This document shows, in pieces, positions 1 to 6,707 of a stretch of 6,712 bases of DNA (its first letter is position 1; every line of letters begins with the position of its first letter). A program made the position numbers and the translations under genes. Location: positions 1-6,712 of the forward strand of contig JABDKS010001056.1 in assembly GCA_013002105.1 (NCBI GenBank). Direction: 5' to 3'. The notes beneath the pieces were generated by a model. That model had not been told where the DNA came from. It did not search any database and saw nothing but the letters and a program-made list of their open reading frames with translations. This DNA comes from Pirellulaceae bacterium. Its GTDB lineage: Bacteria; Planctomycetota; Planctomycetia; Pirellulales; Pirellulaceae.

Positions 1-73
1 CGCCTATACCGCGACCAAACGCTAGCTGGACAGCGGGAGTTTGGAATCGAAATGCTCTGTGTTCCCCTCCCGA

Positions 74-135
74 TAGCCGCACGGCGATAGCCGCGGTTCC
101 ATCCAAGGACGACCGGGGCTATCGCCGTGCGGCTA
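74..135. repeat. REP-like long hairpin repeat
   Basis: Bases 74-92 and 117-135 are perfect 19-bp reverse complements (arm TAGCCGCACGGCGATAGCC). After one G:G mismatch (93/116) pairing continues through 94-98 with 111-115, the last pair being G:T, leaving a 12-base loop. The left arm also contains a 10-bp direct repeat, CGATAGCCGC at 71-80 and 85-94. There is no T-tract on either side, so a classical intrinsic terminator is unlikely. Palindromic intergenic units of this style are common in planctomycete genomes as I recall them. Whether this one is a REP sequence mobilised by a RAYT transposase cannot be told from a single copy. Confidence 0.7.
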
Positions 136-172
136 ATCAAAAGTGGCGCTGGCCAGCCAAACACCGTCGTCT

Positions 173-254
173 AGACGCTCGCTAGAACATCTTTACTTAA
201 TACGTGGGATCGATCGTAGGCCAGGAACAGTCCTGGCAACAAGAACGGCCGGCC
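173..254 (+). repeat. Interspersed repeat element, copy 1 (diverged)
   Basis: Bases 183-238 match 5969-6024 at 48 of 56 positions without gaps and in the same orientation. The shared core includes TAATACGTGGGATC and ATCGTAGGCCAGGA. A 2-base gap extends the similarity upstream to AGACGC at 173-178 (5961-5966 in copy 2). In this copy the distal hairpin arm is degraded: 6-bp arms CCAGGA/TCCTGG (221-226, 231-236) remain around a 4-base loop, followed by the palindrome GGCCGGCC at 247-254. The downstream boundary is uncertain. It belongs to a dispersed non-coding repeat family. Its function is unknown. Confidence 0.75.
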
Positions 255-539
255 AAAGTCCTGCCCTGCCGATCGTCAACGTGTCAGCACCGTTATCTGG
301 CCCACCTATTCGAGACAGCGTGTTTTTGGTGGGTTGCGGTGGGGAGGAAGTAAAGACGAACAGAAAGAGGGAGTAGCGCACGTTCGAACACTGCCTTAGG
401 TCGCGGCAACAAACAACAGCGACGCTGCTCCGGCGTTCAAACACCCGTCAGCAGTTCTGCCAAAACATTTGATTTGCAGCATGCGTGTGCGTGAATAGAC
501 TGTCCAGAATCTGACAGAACCCACGGCCGAACCGACATC

Positions 540-543
540 AGGA
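540..543 (+). promoter_or_regulatory. Shine-Dalgarno for the DHH gene
   Basis: AGGA lies 6 bases before the ATG at 550, a good spacing, and supports that start. It is the clearest ribosome binding site in the window; the minus-strand genes show none of comparable quality. Confidence 0.55.
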
Positions 544-549
544 CTGAGG

Positions 550-1506
550 ATGCCCCACTACGACGCCTTTAATGGAGATGCCGACGGCATCTGCGCTCTG
601 CACCAACTACGACTCGCCGAACCTCGCGATAGCCAACTGATTACTGGTGTGAAACGCGACATCAATCTGGTCAAAAAAATCGCCGGCAACGAGGGAGACA
701 CTGTCACGGTGCTGGACATCTCGCTGGACAAGAATCGCGACGACGTCGTGCGGCTGTTGGACAAAGGAATTCCAATCACCTATTTCGATCATCATTTCGC
801 CGGTGATATTCCCGATTCAGACCATTTGACCACGCACATCGATACGGCCGGTGACGTGTGCACCGGTTTGCTGGTGAACCGATTCTTGGACGGCGCCTTT
901 CTGCCATGGGCCGTCACTGCGGCCTACGGAGACAACTTGCATGACGCGGCACGTGCGGCGGCCGAACTCCTTTCGCTGACCGATTCACAACTCGCGCAGT
1001 TGGAAACGCTCGGAACGCTGCTCAATTACAACGGCTACGGCAGCACATTGGAGGACCTCTATTTCCCGCCGGATCAGCTGTATCGCGCTATTAAGCCATA
1101 CACCGATCCCTTCGATTTCATCGCGTCCGACAAAACGTTTCAAACGCTGCAAGATGGATATGACGATGACATGCGGCGTGCCAAGTCGATTGAGCCGACG
1201 TTGGAGACCAAGCAGTGCGCGATGTTTGTATTTCCCGAAGACGCCTTTTCGCGTCGCGTCAGTGGTGTTTACAGCAACCAACTGGCGCGTGACAACCCAC
1301 AGCGGGCTCACGCACTGGCGAGTCTGCTTGCGTCGGGCGATTACCTGGTCAGCGTGCGTGCCCCCTTATCGACCCGATCGGGCGCGGACGAATTGTGTCG
1401 GCAATTTCCCACCGGCGGCGGACGCAAAGCGGCCGCCGGAATCAACCAACTACCCGCCGAACAACTGCAAGCGTTCAGCGACGCGTTTGAAAGTCAATTC
1501 GCGTAG
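550..1506 (+). CDS. DHH/DHHA1 family phosphoesterase
   Basis: A 318-residue probable metal-dependent phosphoesterase of the DHH superfamily (RecJ, NrnA/nanoRNase, cyclic-di-AMP phosphodiesterases). Visible motifs in order: motif I NGDADG (8-13, D10 and D12), motif II VLDIS (D56), the signature DHH triad (80-82) in YFDHHF, motif IV YGDN (D128), and a C-terminal DHHA1-type glycine-rich substrate loop, TGGGRKAAAG (288-297). The Asp/His set fits the manganese site of the family. The length fits a stand-alone two-domain NrnA-like enzyme and is much shorter than RecJ. No signal peptide or membrane segment is seen, so it should be cytoplasmic. The DHHA1 loop has Arg292 where NrnA and RecJ relatives usually have His (GGGH). 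The substrate (oligoribonucleotide, pAp, cyclic dinucleotide or other) cannot be assigned. It stands alone on the plus strand and converges on the oxidoreductase gene with 53 bases between the stops and no clear terminator. Confidence 0.88.
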   Translation: MPHYDAFNGDADGICALHQLRLAEPRDSQLITGVKRDINLVKKIAGNEGDTVTVLDISLDKNRDDVVRLLDKGIPITYFDHHFAGDIPDSDHLTTHIDTAGDVCTGLLVNRFLDGAFLPWAVTAAYGDNLHDAARAAAELLSLTDSQLAQLETLGTLLNYNGYGSTLEDLYFPPDQLYRAIKPYTDPFDFIASDKTFQTLQDGYDDDMRRAKSIEPTLETKQCAMFVFPEDAFSRRVSGVYSNQLARDNPQRAHALASLLASGDYLVSVRAPLSTRSGADELCRQFPTGGGRKAAAGINQLPAEQLQAFSDAFESQFA

Positions 1507-1559
1507 CCGAGACGACCCGAACTGATACTACAATGCAATGGCCGATTCAACATCCGCCG

Positions 1560-3074
1560 TTAGACTTCGTCGCCACTGGGACATTCGAAGCCGTTTCGAT
1601 ACTCGCGTGTCAGCATTGCGTTGGCTTCATCGCTGTTGGTGAACTGCTCGGTATCAGCATCAAATTTCAGATGCGGCCCTAGAGCGATCGGCGTTTTATT
1701 CAGATTAACGCCGTTGGATATCAGATGCGCAAGCGTTCGCTCCAGCGTCAACGCGTTGTCGTCCAAACTTTTCACACCGGCGATGGCATCCATCAATTCG
1801 GATGTCGAAGCCACATTTTTTTCGCCTAAGTAATAAGAAATATTACCCAGGTGGCTGACGCCGGCGCTTAAGTGACCGGTCATCGCGTCCGCATTCAATG
1901 TGCTGTAGTCGCGACTGACACAAGCGTCGATGAAGTTGGCGAAATGGGCGTCGCCGACATCTTTGGCATTGAATTCCTTCGTCAAATTCATGTCCTTGTC
2001 AAACACGCGGCAGTAATCGTAACGAGTCTGCGCGACGTATCCTTCGGTGCCGTAAAAGATCACACCGATTTTGTTGCCGCGTCCTTTGCCGAACATCGCG
2101 TCGACCTCTTTGCCGGCCGATTCGGTCACATCCAAACCACGCGTTTCAAAGACAATGCATTTGTCGCCGTAGTCATAAATTGATACTTCCGTGTTGGCCG
2201 TGTCGCCTGCGTCGACGTAGTCATCGTTTTTCTGTTCGGCTTGATATCCGAGTCGACCGCCGTAACTGATCACTGAATTGGGATGACGATCAACGCCCAG
2301 GCCCCAACGAGCAATATCGGTTTGGTGAGGACCCTGGTTGCCCAAATCGCCATTGCCGTAGTGACGCTGCCAGTGCCAATCGTAGTGAAACCGTTTGCGA
2401 GTGAGTTTCGGTTCCGTATAAGTTGCCGGTCCGCTCCAGAGATTGAAATCGACTTTCTCAGGGATCGGATAGTCGCCCAGGGGACCAATCGACTTGCGCC
2501 GTTTGTAACACAGGCCTCGCGCGAACTTGACATCGCCAATTCCTCCATCGGCAATGAATTTGACCATGTCGATGCAGGCCGTACTACTTCGCGACTGCGT
2601 ACCGGTCTGAAACATTCGCCCGTACTTTCTGGCCGCTTCGACCAACGCGCGACCTTCGTGAATGTTGTGGCTGATTGGTTTTTCGATGTAGACGTCTTTG
2701 CCAGCTTGCATCGCCCAGACACCCATCAAAGCGTGCCAGTGATTGGGTGTCGCACAGGTCAGAATATCGATGCCGTCAAACTCAAGCGCGTCGCGGACGT
2801 CGGAGAAAATCTCGGGCGCCTTTCCCTGCATGTCTTTGATTTTCGCAGCCCGTTGTTGCGCGACACTTTCGTCGATGTCGATGATCGCTCGGATCTCCGT
2901 ACGCGGATCTTTGTGAAATCCGCGAATGTGCTCGTTGCCTCGACTGTTCACACCAGCAATACAAACGCCCAATTTTTCATTCGGGCTTTGCGCGGCCGTG
3001 TGACGCGGCATCGAAACTGCAGCGATACCCGCGGCGGAGGCGAGCGAAAATTGACGTCGATTCAGCTTGGTCAT
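1560..3074 (-). CDS. Tat-exported Gfo/Idh/MocA family oxidoreductase
   Basis: A 504-residue NAD(P)-dependent oxidoreductase or related sugar-modifying enzyme. The N-terminus is a twin-arginine signal (NRRQF at 5-9, an alanine-rich stretch to about 22, likely cleavage near TAAQ at 26-29), so the protein is probably exported folded with its cofactor. A Rossmann fold follows: IAGVNSRG (39-46), acidic residues at the end of the second strand (IIDID, 64-68), ATPNHWH (108-114) and the family EKP motif (131-133). The second domain has the conserved active-site segment GDLGNQGPHQTDIARW (242-257) with His250 and Asp253. The tail FANFIDACVSRD (378-389) is also typical. Planctomycetes carry many such paralogues, and the substrate (a sugar or polyol derivative) cannot be read from the sequence. 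Some Tat-type relatives are glycosidases (GH109), so hydrolysis via NAD chemistry is an alternative. The start is set by the Tat signal; no Shine-Dalgarno is seen before it. It lies 139 bases downstream of the two-span gene on the same strand, so cotranscription is possible but not shown. Confidence 0.93.
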   Translation of the reverse strand: MTKLNRRQFSLASAAGIAAVSMPRHTAAQSPNEKLGVCIAGVNSRGNEHIRGFHKDPRTEIRAIIDIDESVAQQRAAKIKDMQGKAPEIFSDVRDALEFDGIDILTCATPNHWHALMGVWAMQAGKDVYIEKPISHNIHEGRALVEAARKYGRMFQTGTQSRSSTACIDMVKFIADGGIGDVKFARGLCYKRRKSIGPLGDYPIPEKVDFNLWSGPATYTEPKLTRKRFHYDWHWQRHYGNGDLGNQGPHQTDIARWGLGVDRHPNSVISYGGRLGYQAEQKNDDYVDAGDTANTEVSIYDYGDKCIVFETRGLDVTESAGKEVDAMFGKGRGNKIGVIFYGTEGYVAQTRYDYCRVFDKDMNLTKEFNAKDVGDAHFANFIDACVSRDYSTLNADAMTGHLSAGVSHLGNISYYLGEKNVASTSELMDAIAGVKSLDDNALTLERTLAHLISNGVNLNKTPIALGPHLKFDADTEQFTNSDEANAMLTREYRNGFECPSGDEV

Positions 3075-3213
3075 GTAGGGTTCTTATCGGTAGGCGGGAA
3101 GATTCTGGAAGCGAAACATTATGGCATATGTCCCCGCGTCCTGCTGAACCATCCTGACAAACCCCATTCCGCGTGAATTCTGCCCACCCATCACTCCACG
3201 GTGCAGGGGTGCC

Positions 3214-3639
3214 TCAGTTTGGCTGCTTGAGCTTTTTCAGGACGGCTTCGAGTGCCTGTGCTGAATCGTTTGGCATCAAGGCTGCTCCGGCGGCAATCAT
3301 TTTGGTTGCAATCGATGCGGGGATCAGCAACATCAGGAAGACCAGCAGGTATGCCAAGGTTTTTTTCAGGTCGGGCGCGATATCGATCGGTTGAACCCTT
3401 TGACGTACCTGCTGCTCGTTGATAGCGGCCTCGGCAACATCCGCTTGTTGGACGACGACGGTGGTTAATTGGGCGACCAATCCGGGTGGTTCGTCCGCAC
3501 GCACCAGCGCAAGCACGATGGTCGCCATGTACAACGCCAAAATAACACCGACAACAATCAACGCGATCGACGTCAGAACCCGAAAGCCCGTCAAGATGTT
3601 CGGGGCCTCGTCATTGGTGATACGTGATGACTGCGACAT
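3214..3639 (-). CDS. Small protein with two membrane spans, unknown function
   Basis: Family not recognised. From the ATG at 3639 it is 141 residues. A polar N-terminus of about 20 residues is followed by a long hydrophobic span at about 21-46, a loop of roughly 48 residues (ADEPPGLVAQ and a Gln/Glu/Val-rich part with helical character), a second span at about 95-118 and a short Lys-rich tail ending KKLKQPN. This is an integral inner-membrane hairpin with both ends on the same side. The frame stays open upstream to a TTG at 3705 (163 residues). The ATG is preferred because the extra 22 residues are Pro/Cys-containing and TTG is rare as a start. Neither start has a strong Shine-Dalgarno. It begins 80 bases after the second SPFH gene on the same strand, which suggests a membrane partner of that pair. 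No catalytic motif is visible. Confidence 0.75.
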   Translation of the reverse strand: MSQSSRITNDEAPNILTGFRVLTSIALIVVGVILALYMATIVLALVRADEPPGLVAQLTTVVVQQADVAEAAINEQQVRQRVQPIDIAPDLKKTLAYLLVFLMLLIPASIATKMIAAGAALMPNDSAQALEAVLKKLKQPN

Positions 3640-3719
3640 ATCGAATCTCGTGCACGGGTTAAGAAGGAGGGCTCCAGGATGAACGGCCTGAAAACCTCGC
3701 GGCAAGATAATTCAACCTG

Positions 3720-4673
3720 CTACGACGAATCACGACGCGACTGACGCTCCTCGAGCAGACTCTTCATCGACCGACTTGGGCGGTTCTCATTTCCGCCAAG
3801 GTTCAACATGATGTTCGCATCGCGTGGAATGACGTTGATATCGGCCTGCGACTCCAATAATTTTTCCACCTCCATCACTTCTAATTCAACGTCCAAAATT
3901 TCTTCGTCCTCTCCAGCGATTTCGTTCAGCACGCTGCCGACATACTGTGGCCGCATCGCACTGGCTTCCGCCATTTTTTGCGATACCTTTTTGGCCGTTT
4001 CGCTGCGAATCAGTCCCACGCGGTTGTCGCCGTCCTGCTTCATCGCACTGGTGACCTGGACCAGTCGTTTAACGACCTTGTCCGTGATGTTCTGGACCAT
4101 TTGTTCATCCGTGAAGAACACTTTGCGGATGTAGACCGAACCGAGTCGATAACCCCACTTTTCTGATAACGGCGATACCGTTTGCCGCACGGTTCGACTC
4201 AGGCTGTGTCGATCCTCCAACATCTTGTCCATTTCCAAATTGCTAAGCGTGGATATCGTCGAACTGGCAACGTTCGCCTGCAGGGATCCTTCGGGGTTGG
4301 TATTGGCGAACAGGTAAGCGACCGGATCGTTGACTTCCATCTCGTACCAAATCCCAACGCCCATCGGCGTGCCTTCTTCGGAATTGACCATTTGCCCACG
4401 CAAATAGTGCTGTCGCAACGCGTTGCTGACGATTTCGCGACGCCCAAAAAACGGCACCAACGATGCCCGCGGCCCGAACCGCTTGACCGGAATGTGCAAT
4501 CCAGGCTCATCCAACGTGCCCAACACTTTTCCGAACAGCGTGTACACGTGCTCTTGGCGTTCATGGACGACCGCGAACGCACCAAAGGCTTTGGCCAAGC
4601 CAATCAAGATCGGAATGATCGCGAAGCCGGCGACTAACGAGATTCCGATGACAATCAGGTCTTCAGGGTCCAT
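3720..4673 (-). CDS. SPFH/band-7 membrane protein (HflC/HflK-like)
   Basis: 317 residues. An N-terminal membrane segment at about 6-30 leads into an SPFH (prohibitin homology) domain at about 33-215. It opens with VVHERQEHVYTLFGKV (35-50) and continues with DEPGLHIPV (55-63). The HflK/HflC-like core contains NDPVAYLF (115-122), a conserved Ser/Leu-rich helix (137-152) and the strand VYIRKVFF (180-187). The C-terminal part (205-275) is charged and helical, probably an assembly coiled coil, ending in a polar Arg/Ser tail. Known SPFH proteins form large membrane-bound rings or cages that organise microdomains and control partners such as FtsH. The specific job here is inferred only. It follows the larger SPFH gene by 60 bases on the same strand, so hetero-oligomerisation like HflK/HflC is plausible. 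It is too divergent for a confident hflC symbol, and no ftsH is nearby. The ATG at 4673 fits directly before the membrane segment; only a weak GAG lies upstream. Confidence 0.88.
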   Translation of the reverse strand: MDPEDLIVIGISLVAGFAIIPILIGLAKAFGAFAVVHERQEHVYTLFGKVLGTLDEPGLHIPVKRFGPRASLVPFFGRREIVSNALRQHYLRGQMVNSEEGTPMGVGIWYEMEVNDPVAYLFANTNPEGSLQANVASSTISTLSNLEMDKMLEDRHSLSRTVRQTVSPLSEKWGYRLGSVYIRKVFFTDEQMVQNITDKVVKRLVQVTSAMKQDGDNRVGLIRSETAKKVSQKMAEASAMRPQYVGSVLNEIAGEDEEILDVELEVMEVEKLLESQADINVIPRDANIMLNLGGNENRPSRSMKSLLEERQSRRDSS

Positions 4674-4696
4674 TGTTTTAACTCAGTATTTCTGTG

Positions 4697-4718
4697 GTAG
4701 CTGTATTTTTTGTAGCTG
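4697..4718. repeat. Short direct repeat between the two SPFH genes
   Basis: GTAGCTG occurs at 4697-4703 and 4712-4718, 15 bases apart, with a T-rich stretch between. It sits in the 60-base spacer of the presumed operon. It could be chance or a minor regulatory or processing site; nothing else supports a function. Confidence 0.3.
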
Positions 4719-4733
4719 GCGGTAACGATCACA

Positions 4734-5771
4734 TTACGCGCGGTCGGAGGTTTGAATCACGCTGGTCGCACGCTTGAACAAATCAATCCGCAAATTGCGA
4801 ACGTATGCTTTGAGAGCTTGCGATCCGCCTTCCTTTTTGATTTGCGTCAGGATCTTGGCAAGCTCGCGAAGCGGCGCGACTTCTGCCTGTGCATTGTTGG
4901 CCGCGATCTCGACCGCCCGCTCACTCATCGTGATCTGCTGTTCAGCATCGGCTTGCGCGGTGCTGATATCAGCGGCGACCTGGTTTCGCGTCGTGTTAAT
5001 TGCCGACAACGCGCGGTCGACCGCTTGGGGTGGATCGATTGCGGTGATCAAGGCAGCTTCTAATTCGACACCGTAGCGACCGGGCGTCGCACGACACTGC
5101 TCTTCCATGTAGGAATTCAGTAGCGGCAGGTTTTTTCGCAAGTCATTGATCGAGACTCCTTCGGACAATTCGGTCGGTTGCTCCGAGGTACCATCGGTCA
5201 AAAGTTCGGCGCCCTTGGGATCGACAAAGGTCGCGATCCGCTCGCGAAGTACCGAAACAAAAAATCCCATAATGTGTTCCAGCGGGCTGGCGACGCCGAA
5301 CAGATACGCGTAGAGATTGTTTTCGCTGACACGATACCGCAGCTGACCGTTCACACCGGTGGTCAAATTGTCCTTGGTGACCGCTTCGATCGTATCCTGG
5401 TGCTTGGTCGGGTCCCACGACAGGTCAACCGCTTCGGTGGCCACGCTGACTTTGTGGACATCTTGCCAAGGCCATTTGAAATAGGGGCCGCCAGGCGGGA
5501 TGACGCGAACGCGTGGATAGCTGTATCTCGCCTTCTCGTCCTCGGACATATTGGGGTCGTCAAGCGACGCCTCGCTGCCGGGCATTCGTTCGGCTCGACC
5601 GAACGAAGTCAGCACGGCACGTTGATCGGGCCGTACCACATACAACCCGGTGATCGCGACACGCACGATGGCGTACCCAATCACACCGGCGATAAACGGG
5701 TAAATCACATAACCCACAACCAATCTCCTTGCGTAGACGAACGAGCTATCCATCGGCAAGACATGCGACAT
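4734..5771 (-). CDS. SPFH/band-7 membrane protein (HflK-like)
   Basis: 345 residues from the ATG at 5771. An adjacent in-frame GTG at 5774 and an ATG at 5753 are alternative starts, none with a good Shine-Dalgarno. A membrane segment at about 17-42 is followed by an SPFH domain: GLYVVRPDQRAVLTSFGR (42-59), an acidic insertion (about 66-82), then the GPYFKWPW turn (95-102). The strand pair and helix with RYRVSENNLYAYLFG (145-159) follow. The end of the SPFH core and start of the long helix is AALITAIDPPQAVDRA (239-254), and the strongly helical Ala/Gln/Glu-rich segment to about 310 is the usual HflK/prohibitin-like oligomerising coiled coil. Another polar insertion (about 189-215) interrupts the domain. 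It is the first gene of a presumed three-gene operon with the second SPFH protein and the two-span protein. It probably forms a mixed membrane assembly with the second SPFH protein. The client (a protease, transporter or lipid domain) is unknown. Confidence 0.88.
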   Translation of the reverse strand: MSHVLPMDSSFVYARRLVVGYVIYPFIAGVIGYAIVRVAITGLYVVRPDQRAVLTSFGRAERMPGSEASLDDPNMSEDEKARYSYPRVRVIPPGGPYFKWPWQDVHKVSVATEAVDLSWDPTKHQDTIEAVTKDNLTTGVNGQLRYRVSENNLYAYLFGVASPLEHIMGFFVSVLRERIATFVDPKGAELLTDGTSEQPTELSEGVSINDLRKNLPLLNSYMEEQCRATPGRYGVELEAALITAIDPPQAVDRALSAINTTRNQVAADISTAQADAEQQITMSERAVEIAANNAQAEVAPLRELAKILTQIKKEGGSQALKAYVRNLRIDLFKRATSVIQTSDRA

Positions 5772-5882
5772 CACGCGGCGACGTCGTGCCTACCAGTGGG
5801 GCCGTAGCATAACTCTATTTGGAACAGGCCGCAGACCGAGAAGCAGGGGGCGCAGATATTTTTCGCACAACCAGTTTTCGTC

Positions 5883-5896
5883 GATCGTTAACGATC
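5883..5896. promoter_or_regulatory. 14-bp perfect palindrome, possible operator
   Basis: GATCGTTAACGATC is a perfect 14-bp palindrome about 112 bases upstream of the ATG of the first SPFH gene. Its size and symmetry suit a dimeric regulator, and its place upstream of a divergence-free operon start suits an operator. Chance cannot be excluded and no regulator is encoded here. Confidence 0.3.
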
Positions 5897-5960
5897 AATC
5901 AGCCACTGAGTGATCCGGCAAGGCGGCCGCAGGGATCAGCAAGCTGTGCGTGGCTACCCC

Positions 5961-6055
5961 AGACGCCTTAGAGCATTCTTACCTAATACGTGGGATCCAT
6001 CGTAGGCCAGGACCTGTCCTGACACAGCTGCGCCAGAACAGGTCCTGGCCTACGA
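5961..6055 (+). repeat. Interspersed repeat element, copy 2, with intact hairpin
   Basis: This is the second copy of the element seen at 173-254, in the same orientation. Here the hairpin is intact: 6000-6017 and 6038-6055 are perfect 18-bp reverse complements (arm TCGTAGGCCAGGACCTGT) around a 20-base loop. The lead sequence with TAATACGTGGGATC lies just before it. The element begins near AGACGC at 5961. It lies 25 bases beyond the stop of the minus-strand gene at 6081, so it could stop or protect that transcript. No T-tract follows on either strand, so it is not a classical intrinsic terminator. Confidence 0.78.
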
Positions 6056-6080
6056 GAAAACTAAAATTGCTTTAGCGTGA

Positions 6081-6707
6081 TTATGGATCTTGTGGAATAG
6101 CATCGAGTACCGGCGAGAGCGTCCGAATACAACTTCCGTAAAGGTCGTAATCTTGTTTCATTCGCTTCAACAACACTCTTAACTGCGGAGCAACGGCCCG
6201 AAGCTCCTCGGGATGCTGTCGCAGTAGTCGTACGAGACCATAGACACCCTGCAGTAGCGAACCGTCGCGGGGCAGAGATGATTCGGCGAGGCTATCGATG
6301 TAATCGACAGTGTATCCAACGGCATCGGGCACATGTTCGGCAACCGTTTGCATGTAATAGATGTCTTTGGATTCAAGCGGACCGGCCTTGGCAAGTCGCT
6401 CCAGGGCTCTCGCAATGGGCACCTGCAAATCGGTTGGAAACTTTGCCGAAAAAGAATTGCGTGACGATTCAGTGAGACGATTCAATGCAATCCGAGTGCG
6501 TTGCGAATCCTCCCCATCGAGCCAGCCTCGATATCGCTGAACTGACTCCGCTGACGACTCGGCTGACGTGACGAAGAGAAGCGCGAATTCGATCGAATTT
6601 CGATCGTTGGCCGCCGCTAGAAATTCATGAACATTTGCCGCAAACTCGGGATGCCGCTGTATCGTCCTGCCCAATTCAGATTCCATTTCCTCGCTATCAT
6701 CTAACAT
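6081..6707 (-). CDS. Helical protein of unknown function, start uncertain
   Basis: Not recognised. At least 208 residues from the ATG at 6707, but the frame stays open (CTG) to the window edge, so the gene may begin further upstream and this could be a C-terminal part. The sequence is almost wholly predicted helix. Leu/Ala-spaced amphipathic segments at about 20-33, 38-60, 68-82, 93-108, 115-128, 130-142, 148-164 and 167-185 recall ARM/HEAT-like solenoids, although no clean repeat consensus can be read. It has no signal peptide, membrane span or catalytic motif in the visible part; Cys193 is the only cysteine. It probably acts through protein contacts, which is inference only. It is separated from the SPFH operon by 309 bases and a repeat, so it is likely an independent unit. 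Confidence 0.7.
   Translation of the reverse strand: MLDDSEEMESELGRTIQRHPEFAANVHEFLAAANDRNSIEFALLFVTSAESSAESVQRYRGWLDGEDSQRTRIALNRLTESSRNSFSAKFPTDLQVPIARALERLAKAGPLESKDIYYMQTVAEHVPDAVGYTVDYIDSLAESSLPRDGSLLQGVYGLVRLLRQHPEELRAVAPQLRVLLKRMKQDYDLYGSCIRTLSPVLDAIPQDP

Larger units (their letters stand above)
1..549. other. Repeat-bearing stretch without a convincing gene
   Basis: No convincing gene is seen here. The plus-strand frame starting at base 1 is open for 29 codons to a TAG at 88-90 and could be the tail of an upstream gene. It runs into the hairpin repeat, however, and its peptide is not recognisable. Open frames at 143-376 (plus) and 193-444 (minus) lie across the repeat element and look like chance frames. 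The region holds the hairpin at 74-135 and the element copy at 173-254. A weak sigma-70-like pair, TTGCAG (474-479) and TAGACT (496-501) with a 16-base spacer, lies upstream of the gene at 550. It matches consensus at only 3 and 4 of 6 positions, so it is no more than a suggestion. Confidence 0.6.
5775..6080. other. Intergenic region upstream of the SPFH operon
   Basis: 306 bases with no gene. It holds the 14-bp palindrome at 5883-5896, an imperfect hairpin at 5911-5938 (TGATC/GATCA outer arms and CGGC/GCCG inner arms, with a 4-base bulge) and the element copy at 5961-6055. A promoter for the SPFH genes should lie here, reading on the minus strand, but I could find no pair of -35 and -10 boxes close to consensus. 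Confidence 0.6.

Noticed and set aside
1..90. Tail of a plus-strand gene ending at TAG 88-90
   Set aside because: Only 29 codons are visible, the peptide is not recognisable and the last codons lie inside the hairpin repeat, so it cannot be supported.
143..444. Open frames on both strands across the first repeat element (77 and 83 residues)
   Set aside because: They are built from the interspersed repeat and hairpin sequence, have low-complexity Arg/Ser/Pro composition and no Shine-Dalgarno. Such frames are typical spurious calls in repeats.
1507..1559. Bidirectional terminator between the convergent genes
   Set aside because: No stem with a T-tract is found in these 53 bases.
2283..3176. 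A 297-residue plus-strand frame opposite the oxidoreductase gene
   Set aside because: It is antisense to a gene with clear Tat, Rossmann and EKP motifs. Its own peptide shows no recognisable domain, so it is a codon-bias shadow.
3075..3213. Promoter for the oxidoreductase gene (CATAAT on the minus strand near 3115-3120)
   Set aside because: The -10-like hexamer has no -35 box at a proper distance; TTCAGC lies 19 bases upstream and matches poorly.
3640..3705. N-terminal extension of the two-span protein from a TTG codon
   Set aside because: It adds 22 Pro/Cys-containing residues with no function or ribosome binding site. The ATG at 3639 gives a normal polar start before the first span.
5178..5807. 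A 209-residue plus-strand frame opposite the first SPFH gene
   Set aside because: It is antisense to a well-supported SPFH coding region and has no recognisable motif.
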